From the NCBI GenBank assembly GCA_028868335.1, contig JAGWUU010000083.1, positions 1 to 11,166 on the forward strand: a DNA stretch of 11,166 bases, written 5' to 3'. The DNA is from Sphingomonadales bacterium (GTDB lineage Bacteria; Pseudomonadota; Alphaproteobacteria; Sphingomonadales; Sphingomonadaceae). This document shows, piece after piece, positions 1 through 6,372 of this stretch. Within the stretch, counting starts at the first letter, position 1; every line of letters starts with the position of its first letter. The notes under the pieces are model-generated. The model searched no databases. It was given only the letters and a program-made list of their open reading frames with translations, and was not told the origin of the DNA. The translations under genes were made by a program, and so were the position numbers.

Positions 1-1
1 C

Positions 2-727
2 AAGCGCATCAACAGCGCCAAGGACGACGCCGCCGGCCTCGCCATCGCCGCGTCGATGACCTCGCAGGTGCGCGGCATGGGTCAGGCGATTCGCGACGCC
101 AACGATGGCATCAGTCTGGCGCAGACGGCGGAAGGATCGCTTAACGAAGTGACCAACATGCTCCAGCGCATCCGCGAACTGGGCGTGCAATCAGCCTCGG
201 GCACCTACCAGGATTCCACCGACCGCACCTACATGCAGAAGGAAGTCGATGCGCTGACCTCGCAGATCGACCAGGTCATCAAGAACAGCGGGTTCAACGG
301 GGTCAAGCTGTTCGACGGATCGACCGCGACGGTGAAAATCCAGACCGGCGCCAACGGCACCGACACGGTCAACCTGTCGATGGCCAACCTGACGACGCTG
401 GCCGCCAACGGCGGCGCGGCGAGTTCCTATGACGTTTCGACCGCAACCGCGGCCAATACCCTGCGGGGCAAGATCGGCACCGAGATCGACACGATCTCCG
501 GCGCGCGCGCCACGCTGGGCGCGGGGCAGAGCCGGCTCGATTCGGTGGTCAACAACCTGACCAACACCGTCACCAACCTGTCGGATGCGCGCAGCCGGAT
601 CGAGGACACGGACTATTCATCGGAAACCACGGCGATGGCCAAGGCCCAGATCCTCAGCCAGGCTTCGACCGCGATGATCGCCCAGGCCAACCAGAGCCAG
701 CAGAACGTACTGTCGCTGTTGCGCTAG
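2..727 (+). CDS. fliC: Flagellin (5' end cut by window edge)
   Basis: This is the structural subunit of the flagellar filament, exported through the flagellar type III apparatus. The reading frame is already open at base 2 and begins with the conserved N-terminal D0/D1 flagellin motif RINSAKDDAAGLAIA. The C-terminal D0 helix is also typical, with MAKAQILSQASTAMIAQANQ and a terminal LSLLR. About 241 codons are visible. By family comparison roughly 35 N-terminal residues are missing, giving an estimated full length near 275 residues, which is a short flagellin with almost no variable D2/D3 region. The D1 segment LQRIRELGVQSA closely follows the enterobacterial version. The gene ends at TAG 725-727 and is followed at once by a strong intrinsic terminator. 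Its start and any sigma-28 promoter lie outside the window. The family assignment is very secure; the choice of symbol (fliC, flaA or another paralogue) is not. Confidence 0.96.
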   Translation, partial: KRINSAKDDAAGLAIAASMTSQVRGMGQAIRDANDGISLAQTAEGSLNEVTNMLQRIRELGVQSASGTYQDSTDRTYMQKEVDALTSQIDQVIKNSGFNGVKLFDGSTATVKIQTGANGTDTVNLSMANLTTLAANGGAASSYDVSTATAANTLRGKIGTEIDTISGARATLGAGQSRLDSVVNNLTNTVTNLSDARSRIEDTDYSSETTAMAKAQILSQASTAMIAQANQSQQNVLSLLR

Positions 728-748
728 AACGCGACTACCTACCAGCTT

Positions 749-799
749 CCTGTCGCTGACAGGTCGGCCCGGCGGCTCCCCTGACCGCCGGGCCCTTTT
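749..799 (+). terminator. Tandem stem-loops with intrinsic terminator after flagellin
   Basis: The second hairpin (766-794) has a perfect 10-bp GC stem, GGCCCGGCGG pairing with CCGCCGGGCC, a 9-nt loop, and then CTTTT (795-799). This is a textbook Rho-independent terminator for the flagellin transcript. Just before it lies a smaller perfect stem-loop, CCTGTC-GCT-GACAGG (749-763), which may protect the 3' end of the mRNA. The run of T ends 2 bases before the stop codon of the convergent gene. On the minus strand the same stem has no U-tract, so it looks one-directional. Confidence 0.88.
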
Positions 800-801
800 C
801 G

Positions 802-1482
802 TCATCCAAAGCCGAGCCGATGCGCCGAAGCGACCAAGCGGTCCTTGCGATCCGGGGCGATGCGGTTGGCGCGTTCGGTGTAGATCCCGACCAGTTCCGC
901 TCCGGCCTTGTCGGGCGATCCGGCATCGAACGGCGGCGCCGGATCGTATTCGAGCGCAAGCTGCACCGCCCGCGCTACCTCGTCTCCCGCTATCCGTCCG
1001 ATAAGGGCCAGGGCGAAGTCGATCCCGGCGGTCACGCCGCCGCCGGTTACGCGGTTGCCGTCGAACACGGTGCGCGCCTTGACCGGTTGCGCGCCGAACA
1101 GGGCGAGTTGGTCGAGCCAGGCCCAATGGGTCGTGGCCTTGAAGCCATCAAGCAGACCGGCCGCGCCAAGCACTAGCGATCCGGTGCACACACTCGTCAC
1201 CCATTGCGCCCCGGCCCCGATCCGGCGAACCCAGTCCAGCGCCTCGGCATTGTCGATCACGTCGGCGACGCCCATGCCGCCGGGAATGCACAGCAGGTCG
1301 GCCCAGGGCACTTCGGAAAAGCTGGCGGTGGGAACGATCGCGAAGCCCGAATCGGTCATGACCGGATCGCGGCTGGACCACACCAGATCGACCGTCGCAC
1401 CCGGCAGGCGCGACAGGAATTGCGCCGGACCTGTGAGATCAAGCTGGGTGACGCCGGGAAACAGCAGAAAGACGATCCGCAT
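802..1482 (-). CDS. DJ-1/PfpI family protein, isonitrile hydratase-like
   Basis: A 226-residue single-domain protein of the DJ-1/PfpI (class I glutamine amidotransferase-like) superfamily. It opens with FLLFPGVTQLDLTGPAQFL. The nucleophile elbow is VTSVCTGSLVLGAAGLL, with Cys99 as the likely catalytic cysteine. Asp15 sits in the N-terminal loop, and ATTHWAWLD follows around residues 116-124. This layout matches Pseudomonas isonitrile hydratase InhA, which converts isonitriles to N-substituted formamides and uses an equivalent Cys and Asp. There is no C-terminal AraC-type helix-turn-helix, so it is not one of the GATase1-like regulators. The start is ATG 1480-1482; no strong Shine-Dalgarno is visible. 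It lies 99 bp behind motB on the same strand and converges on flagellin, with its stop 2 bases from the flagellin terminator. The family is secure; the substrate is inferred by resemblance only. Confidence 0.88.
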   Translation of the reverse strand: MRIVFLLFPGVTQLDLTGPAQFLSRLPGATVDLVWSSRDPVMTDSGFAIVPTASFSEVPWADLLCIPGGMGVADVIDNAEALDWVRRIGAGAQWVTSVCTGSLVLGAAGLLDGFKATTHWAWLDQLALFGAQPVKARTVFDGNRVTGGGVTAGIDFALALIGRIAGDEVARAVQLALEYDPAPPFDAGSPDKAGAELVGIYTERANRIAPDRKDRLVASAHRLGFG

Positions 1483-1581
1483 AAGCGGTGACTATCAATT
1501 CGGGCCGCGATCTTCCAGTAATTACATTCTGCGTGCCTGGTGCGGCAGAGGACCTTGCCAGTCAGGCACAGAGGATCGATT
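1483..1581 (-). other. motB-to-DJ-1 spacer with nested stem-loop
   Basis: No gene is seen in this 99-bp gap. Directly after the motB stop (minus strand) there is a nested hairpin. The outer arms are GTGCCTG/CAGGCAC (1533-1539 and 1563-1569) and the inner arms GGCA/TGCC (1544-1547 and 1556-1559). It has no U-tract, so it could be a weak or Rho-assisted end of the flgK-motB transcript, or a 3'-end stabiliser. On the minus strand a weak promoter-like pair, TTACTG and TGATAG with 18 bp between, lies ahead of the DJ-1 gene. Both calls are tentative. Confidence 0.3.
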
Positions 1582-2427
1582 CTAACGGATCAGCAGCACC
1601 GAGATCCGGCGGTTGCGCGGATCGTCGGGACGGTCGTGGATCAGCGGTTCGCGGTCGGCCACGCCTTCGATCCGGCGAAAGCGCGCAGCGCCGACTCCTT
1701 CACGCATCAGGGCCTGACGGGTCGCCTCGGCCCGCCCGGCGGAGAGCGACCAATTGTTCGCGCCGAGGCCACCGTTCCACGGCAGGGCATCAGTGTGCCC
1801 CCGGATCGAGAGCTGCCCCGGCTCGGGCGCGATCACCGCTCCGATCGCCTTGACCAGCTCGGCGGCTTCCGGGGTGAGGATCGTCGTGCCTAGCTGGAAC
1901 ATCGAGAAGTCGGCATCGTCGACCAGATCGATGCGAATGCCCTCGGCGGTATCGATCATCCGCACCTGCCGGGCCAGGCCCTTCAGCCTGGTGTTGCTGC
2001 CGATCTTCGCGGCCAGTCGCGATTGCATCGCCTGCATCCGCTTGATCTGCCCCGCGCCCTCCCTTGGCCCGCCGGTGGCGTCGCGGGGGATGGTCATGGC
2101 CTTGGTGCCGGTCTGCCCGGCGCGGTTGGGATAGTTGTCGGCATCGGTGATCGAACTGCCGCCCAGCATCCCGTTCGATCCCGCGCTCTGCTCCTTGAGC
2201 TTGACCAGCGTAGGAGTGAAATAGTCGGCGATGCCCTTGCGCTGCTTCTCGGTCGTCGCGCCAAGCAGCCACAGCAACAGGAAGAAGGCCATCATCGCGG
2301 TGACGAAGTCGGCATAGGCCACCTTCCACGCCCCGCCGTGGTGGCCAGCGGCGACCACCGTGACCTTCTTGACGATGATCGGGGCTGGCAGGTCGTTCCT
2401 GCCGCGCGCGGGTTTGGCGGAGGTCAT
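1582..2427 (-). CDS. motB: Flagellar motor stator protein MotB
   Basis: MotB pairs with MotA to form the ion-conducting stator. It is anchored to the inner membrane and clamps to peptidoglycan. The protein has 281 residues. After a basic cytoplasmic N-terminus comes one transmembrane helix (about residues 36-56) with the signature WKVAYADFVTAMMAFFLLLW; Asp40 in it corresponds to the proton-carrying Asp32 of E. coli MotB. A linker/plug region follows. A C-terminal OmpA-like peptidoglycan-binding domain (about 165-281) carries the motif GHTDALPW (210-217) and NWSLSAGRAEATRQAL. The start ATG (2425-2427) lies 3 nt after the motA stop, with an AGGGGA ribosome site inside the end of motA, so translation is probably coupled. 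It is the last gene of the flgK-flgL-motA-motB block. No damage is seen. Confidence 0.97.
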   Translation of the reverse strand: MTSAKPARGRNDLPAPIIVKKVTVVAAGHHGGAWKVAYADFVTAMMAFFLLLWLLGATTEKQRKGIADYFTPTLVKLKEQSAGSNGMLGGSSITDADNYPNRAGQTGTKAMTIPRDATGGPREGAGQIKRMQAMQSRLAAKIGSNTRLKGLARQVRMIDTAEGIRIDLVDDADFSMFQLGTTILTPEAAELVKAIGAVIAPEPGQLSIRGHTDALPWNGGLGANNWSLSAGRAEATRQALMREGVGAARFRRIEGVADREPLIHDRPDDPRNRRISVLLIR

Positions 2428-2430
2428 GGA

Positions 2431-3294
2431 TCAGCGTCCCCTCAGCGCATCAAGCAGTTCGGACAGGCCGGGCCGAACATCGTGCCCCAGGCCCGAGCGG
2501 GCGCTTTCCACCACCAGCGGCTGCGGCCAGCCGCGGAGGCTGGCGATCACCACCTGCTTGACCGCGTGGAACACCTGCTCGTCCGCCTCGATCACCTGCT
2601 TCAGCCGCCCTGCCATCGGCGCGACGATGCCATAGGCGAGCAGCACGCCCATGAAGGTGCCGACCAGCGCCGATCCGATCATGCCGCCAAGGATTGCCGG
2701 GGGTTTGTCGATCGAGCCCATGGTCTTGACCACGCCCAGCACCGCGGCGACGATCCCCAGCGCGGGCAGGGCGTCGGCAAGGCTCGACAGTGCATGCTGC
2801 GGCTCGTGGATCTCGTGGAAGTGGGTTTTCATCGCGTTGTCCATCACCTCCTCGACCGCATGGACTTCCAGCGTTCCCGAGGAGACGACGATCAGGGTCA
2901 GCGTGTCGCAGATCAGCGCGGTCAGTGGCTTGTTGGCGAGGATACGGGGAAACTCGGCGAACAGTGCGGAGTTCTGCGGTTCGGTGACGTGGCCTTCCAG
3001 CGCCACCGGGCCTTCTGCGCGCAGCAGTTTCATCAGCCGGGTGGTGAGAAGGATCGCGTCAACGTGATCCTGCCGGGTATGTCGGGGTCCCTTGAACACC
3101 TTGCCGAAGCCGCCGAAGAACGCCTTGATCCCGTGCATGTTGTTCCCCGTCACCAGCGCACCGGCGGCGGCGCCGAGGATGATCAGCATTTCGTGCGGAA
3201 TCGCCTCCATCACCGGGCCGAGCGCCCCGCCAGTGACGGCGAAGCCCCCGAACACCATGACCAGAAGAATGACGATCCCGATGCCCGCGTACAT
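2431..3294 (-). CDS. motA: Flagellar motor stator protein MotA
   Basis: MotA is the inner-membrane stator subunit that converts ion flow into torque on the rotor. The protein has 287 residues, within the usual MotA range. Two N-terminal membrane helices (about 2-20 and 32-50) are followed by a large cytoplasmic loop containing LLRAEGPVALEGHV. Arg92 and Glu100 in that loop have the spacing of E. coli Arg90 and Glu98, which contact FliG. Two further helices follow, ALPALGIVAAVLGVV and GTFMGVLLAYGIVAPMAGRL, with conserved prolines Pro177 and Pro226 at the positions of E. coli Pro173 and Pro222. The start is ATG 3292-3294 with CAGGGGA about 10 nt upstream. It lies 25 nt behind flgL, too close for its own promoter, and 3 nt ahead of motB. 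Key residues are all present. Confidence 0.97.
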   Translation of the reverse strand: MYAGIGIVILLVMVFGGFAVTGGALGPVMEAIPHEMLIILGAAAGALVTGNNMHGIKAFFGGFGKVFKGPRHTRQDHVDAILLTTRLMKLLRAEGPVALEGHVTEPQNSALFAEFPRILANKPLTALICDTLTLIVVSSGTLEVHAVEEVMDNAMKTHFHEIHEPQHALSSLADALPALGIVAAVLGVVKTMGSIDKPPAILGGMIGSALVGTFMGVLLAYGIVAPMAGRLKQVIEADEQVFHAVKQVVIASLRGWPQPLVVESARSGLGHDVRPGLSELLDALRGR

Positions 3295-3319
3295 GTCTTG
3301 AAATCCCCTGAAGTAAAGA

Positions 3320-4234
3320 TCAGCGCAGTAGATCGAACAGCGACAGCCCGGCCAGTTTGGCGAAGCTTGCCTGGCTGGCTTCCAGCACGGTCATGGTCTG
3401 CTGCAACCGCGTCACCGTTTCGGCCATGTCCGTCCCGCCAAGGGCGGCCTGTTCGCTGGCCTGCTGCTCGGATACCTGCGTGCGCCGCGTGGTGGTGAGA
3501 TCGATCCAGTTGAGCCGCGCGCCGACCACGGTTTGCGCGGTTGTGATCGTCTCCAGCCCGGCATTCAGCGAACCGAGCGCATCGCGCGCGGCTTGCGGGG
3601 GATCGGCCACACCGCCGCCCAGCGCATCGGCAAGACCCTTTACCACGGCGAAGAGATTGGTGGCGCCGCCGGGTCCGGTGAAATGGAACGCCTCTGGCCC
3701 GGTGATGCCGCGCGTCACGCTCTGGCCATCGCCGAGTGCGATCTGTCCGGCGGTGGTCGTCCCGACGTAGGCCGCGTTGCCGCTGGCGTCGAGCGCATAG
3801 GCCTGCCCGGTCGCCTCGCCGCCGAACAGCGCGTGGCCCGTGCTGTCGCGGGTATTGGCAAGGCGGATCAGTTCGCTCTGGATCTGGCCCAGTTCGGTGG
3901 CGATCCCGGCGCGCTGTCCGGTAGAAAGGACGCCATTGGCGGCCTGCGTCGCCAGTTCCTGCGCGCGGATCACGGTGTCGGAAAAGCTGGTCAGGGCGGA
4001 ATCGGTCAGTTGCAGATCGGACGTGGCGCGGTTTGCCGCGGTCGTATCGATCGCGGCGAAAGCCTCGCCCCGGGCGAGGCCGCGCAGGCGCGCCGCGGCG
4101 ACCGGATCGTCCGATCCCGCGCCAAGCCGCTGTCCGCTGCCGATCTCCGCTTGCAGTTTCTCTGCCTGGGCCCGCAGGCTCGACAGGCTCAGGCTCGACC
4201 GATCATAGAACGCGCTGGTGCTCACCGAAGGCAT
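3320..4234 (-). CDS. flgL: Flagellar hook-filament junction protein FlgL (HAP3)
   Basis: FlgL forms the second junction ring between the hook-side FlgK ring and the flagellin filament. The 304-residue protein has the flagellin-like architecture of the family. An N-terminal helix with SSLRAQAEKLQAEIGSGQRL is followed by the conserved DDPVAAARL segment (about residues 42-50). The middle is a Gly/Ala/Thr-rich surface region. The C-terminal helix ends in LEASQASFAKLAGLSLFDLL, the usual FlgL ending. The start is ATG 4232-4234 with GGAGA about 7 nt upstream, and it lies 13 nt behind the flgK stop, so the two should share a transcript. The gene is intact. The damage upstream in flgK/fliA may leave it without its normal promoter. 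Confidence 0.95.
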   Translation of the reverse strand: MPSVSTSAFYDRSSLSLSSLRAQAEKLQAEIGSGQRLGAGSDDPVAAARLRGLARGEAFAAIDTTAANRATSDLQLTDSALTSFSDTVIRAQELATQAANGVLSTGQRAGIATELGQIQSELIRLANTRDSTGHALFGGEATGQAYALDASGNAAYVGTTTAGQIALGDGQSVTRGITGPEAFHFTGPGGATNLFAVVKGLADALGGGVADPPQAARDALGSLNAGLETITTAQTVVGARLNWIDLTTTRRTQVSEQQASEQAALGGTDMAETVTRLQQTMTVLEASQASFAKLAGLSLFDLLR

Positions 4235-4247
4235 GGCTCGTCTCCGC

Positions 4248-5468
4248 TCATTTCAATGACAGGAGGGTGTCGAACAGGGTCGAGGCGACCTGGATCGCCT
4301 TGCCGTTGGCCTGGAACGCCTGCTGGTAGCGCACCAGGTTCGCCGCCTCCTGGTCGAGATCGACACCGGCCTGGCCGTCAAGCGCGATCCTGGCCGAGGA
4401 GGCGATGGTGTCGAGCGCGTCGCTGGTGGTCTTGCGCCCGGCCACTGCGCTTGCGGCAGTGAACAGCAGGCTGTTGGCCTGCCCGGCGATGTCGTTGGCG
4501 GAAAGCGCGTTGCGCAAGGCGTCGAGGTTCGCGGGATTGCGGCTGCCCGCCGCTGCCCCTGAGGGAGCGGTGGCAAGCTGCGCGCCCGAGCTGAGGGCGA
4601 GGACGATCCCGTTTGCACCGCTGCCGAAAAACAGCGGCTGGCCGGGCGTTCCATCCAGTGCGACACCGTTGGCCTGGGCGGCATTGGCGGTTGAAGCCAG
4701 CGCATTGGCGATGCCGTCCAGCGTCGTGCGGTTGTCCCTGATCGCCGTCAACGCCTGGGCCTTGCCCGCGAGCGAACCCGCCGCCTGCGTCACCGGAGCG
4801 CCGCCGAGCGTGAAGGAAACCGTGCCGTCCGCCGCCGTGTTCATCACCAGGGGCGAGGCGGTTCCGCCGCTGACCAGCAGCCCCCCGCCGCTCCCGCCAA
4901 CCCGCACCTCGACGGTCTGGTCGGCGGCGAACCGGGTGGTGACGTCGGCTTGGGTGGAGATCGCCTGAAGCAGGGTGTCGCGCCGGTCGAGCAGCGTCGC
5001 CTGATCGCTGGTGCCGGGCTGGGCGCGGGTGAGTTGCAGGTTGATCCGGGCGAGTTCGCTGGCGCCGCGGTTGACCTGATCGACCCCGTCGTCCGCCTCG
5101 AAGCGCAGCCCCTGGCCCGCCTGGTCAAGGCCCTGCGCGGCGAGGTTGAACGTGCGGGTCAAGGAGCGCGCATCCTCCAGCACGGCGGCGCGCAGCGAAG
5201 GATCGACCGGGTCGGTGGCCAACTGCTGCAACGAGCCTTCGAATGCGGTCAGCGCCGGGTAGAGGTTCGATTGCTCCAGCGCGGCCTCTCCGTTCTGGAG
5301 GCCGGCCAGCTCGGCCTTGGCCCGCGCCGCATCGGACCCGGTACGGCGCATCTCGGCCTGGCGGAACATGTCGGCGTTGCGGGTGATCCCGTCGATCCGC
5401 ACGCCCGAAAGCGAAAGGTCGTTGACCCGGTTCCAGCCGCCCGCCGTCGCCAGCTCGGACAGCCGCAC
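4248..5468 (-). CDS. flgK: Flagellar hook-associated protein FlgK (HAP1), 5'-truncated, probably broken
   Basis: FlgK is the first junction protein between hook and filament. The C-terminus ends in LVRYQQAFQANGKAIQVAS and TLFDTLLSLK, typical of FlgK. The coordinates given start at GTG 5466-5468, the first usable start. Clear FlgK homology continues upstream in the same frame to about 5549. That part encodes KAARAALDITAQNIANAG and then TEGYVRRS, including the diagnostic NIAN...GY motif (5481-5510), which a GTG-5468 product would lack. From 5468 up to at least 5750 this frame has no ATG, GTG or TTG. At about 5544-5549 the FlgK match stops and the DNA becomes a piece of flhA on the other strand. 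About 433 codons of FlgK remain. The family N-terminus normally has roughly a dozen more residues, which form the D0 helix needed for export and assembly. Function is therefore doubtful. Confidence 0.9.
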   Translation of the reverse strand: MRLSELATAGGWNRVNDLSLSGVRIDGITRNADMFRQAEMRRTGSDAARAKAELAGLQNGEAALEQSNLYPALTAFEGSLQQLATDPVDPSLRAAVLEDARSLTRTFNLAAQGLDQAGQGLRFEADDGVDQVNRGASELARINLQLTRAQPGTSDQATLLDRRDTLLQAISTQADVTTRFAADQTVEVRVGGSGGGLLVSGGTASPLVMNTAADGTVSFTLGGAPVTQAAGSLAGKAQALTAIRDNRTTLDGIANALASTANAAQANGVALDGTPGQPLFFGSGANGIVLALSSGAQLATAPSGAAAGSRNPANLDALRNALSANDIAGQANSLLFTAASAVAGRKTTSDALDTIASSARIALDGQAGVDLDQEAANLVRYQQAFQANGKAIQVASTLFDTLLSLK

Positions 5469-5543
5469 CGAGCGGCGAACATAGCCCTCGGTTCCCGCGT
5501 TGGCGATGTTCTGCGCGGTGATGTCGAGTGCGGCGCGTGCGGC

Positions 5544-5633
5544 CTTCCCGCCCTGCTGCTGTCGATCGCGGCGGCCGTGATCGTCACCCGTGTTGCCGAT
5601 AGCCGCGATCTGGCCGGGCAGATCGGCGGACAG
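5544..5633 (+). pseudogene. flhA: Fragment of flhA (flagellar export gate), about 30 codons
   Basis: Read on the plus strand this stretch encodes LPALLLSIAAAVIVTRV, then ADSRDLAGQIGGQ. This is the membrane segment of FlhA that follows the GDGLVxQ motif, around residues 240-270 of a protein of about 700 residues. E. coli FlhA has IPALVISTAAGVIVTRV at this point. The match starts where FlgK homology ends on the opposite strand and stops where FliA homology begins, in a different plus frame. There is no start codon, no remainder of flhA on either side, and the frame runs on into unrelated sequence (PTPIERRQ). I read it as a remnant trapped between two rearrangement junctions. FlhA itself is the inner-membrane export gate needed for rod, hook and filament export. 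Identification rests on recalled family motifs, not on a search. Confidence 0.8.
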
Positions 5634-5683
5634 CCGACGCCTATCGAGCGGCGACAGCCGAACGGATCGCGCGCTTCGTTCCC

Positions 5684-6334
5684 ATGGTCCGTCGTCTCGC
5701 CTGGCACGTTCACGGCAGGGGCAGGCCGGGAATCGAACTGGAGGACCTGATGCAAGCCGGCATGGTCGCTCTGACCGAAGCGGCGCAGCGCCATGCGGGG
5801 CCGGGCGAGGACGGCTTTGCCGCCTATGCCAAGCTCAGGGTGCGTGGGGCGATGGTCGATCTGATTCGCCGCCACGTCCCGTTTTCACGCGGCGCTGCCG
5901 AGCGTCGGCGAAAGGTGAGGGAGTGCGAAGCATCGTTGCAGGCCGAATTCGGCCGCTGCCCACGCCCTGTCGAGTTGGCCGCCGCACTGGGAATGTCTGA
6001 ATCCGAATTGGCAAATACTATTGCGGAATGTGAACCATTACGGTTTGAGTCGATTGACGATGCCTATGCGGACAGCGACCCGGCCTTCGCCGATGATCGA
6101 CCGGACAGCTTCGATGTACTCGCCGAAGGCGAATTGCGGAATCACGTCATCACGGCCGTTGAAGCTCTGCCGGAGCGCTTGGCGCTGGTCGTGCAACTCT
6201 ACTTCGTGGAGGAACTGAACCTGGCCGAAATAGCCGCGGCGTTGCAGGTTTCGGTGCCACGCGTACACCAACTCAAGGCCCAGGCGCTTGACCGTTTGCG
6301 CACCGCGCTGGGGCCAACTGTTTGCCTGATCTAG
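5684..6334 (+). CDS. fliA: RNA polymerase sigma-28 factor FliA, start codon displaced
   Basis: FliA directs transcription of late flagellar genes such as flagellin, stator and hook-associated genes. From ATG 5684 the product has 216 residues. Region 2 spans about 1-65 with ELEDLMQAG and FAAYAKLRVRGAMVDLIRR. A region 3 segment spans about 73-125. Region 4 spans about 150-210 with ALPERLALVVQLYFVEELNL and the helix-turn-helix LAEIAAALQVSVPRVHQLK. Sigma-28-like sequence also lies ahead of this ATG in the same frame (about 5633-5683: ADAYRAATAERIARFVP). That stretch has no ATG, GTG or TTG, and TAG at 5600-5602 closes the frame. The true start has apparently been lost to the flhA fragment. Initiation at 5684 would clip the beginning of region 2.1, which binds core polymerase, so activity is uncertain. 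It is divergent from flgK and 38 bp ahead of the FNR gene. Confidence 0.92.
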   Translation: MVRRLAWHVHGRGRPGIELEDLMQAGMVALTEAAQRHAGPGEDGFAAYAKLRVRGAMVDLIRRHVPFSRGAAERRRKVRECEASLQAEFGRCPRPVELAAALGMSESELANTIAECEPLRFESIDDAYADSDPAFADDRPDSFDVLAEGELRNHVITAVEALPERLALVVQLYFVEELNLAEIAAALQVSVPRVHQLKAQALDRLRTALGPTVCLI

Positions 6335-6372
6335 CTTGCGCGCGCCGGGGAGGCGCTGCATAGGCAGGTTTC

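Noticed and set aside
2023..3498. A plus-strand open frame of about 490 codons opposite motB, motA and flgL.
   Set aside because: It is antisense to three well-supported genes, rich in His/Arg/Asp from GC codon bias, and has no recognisable domain.
4950..5540. A plus-strand open frame running into the flhA fragment, as if it were an N-terminal part of the same protein.
   Set aside because: Upstream of 5541 it is the antisense of flgK and shows no FlhA sequence; only 5544-5633 matches FlhA.
5549..5587. A one-base frameshift could join GTG 5585-5587 to flgK, giving a plausible-looking N-terminus (MTITAAAIDSS...) of the right length.
   Set aside because: The same bases read on the plus strand are a far better match to conserved FlhA sequence, so the apparent N-terminus is the antisense of flhA. 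No ribosome site precedes the GTG.
5595..5602. GCCGATAG resembles the sigma-28 -10 element GCCGATAA just ahead of fliA.
   Set aside because: No -35-like TAAAGTTT lies at the right distance upstream, and the bases are explained as FlhA codons.
5985..6060. Slightly A/T-richer stretch inside fliA, considered as a sign of foreign DNA.
   Set aside because: The sigma-28 reading frame is continuous through it and the dip is short; normal codon variation is enough.
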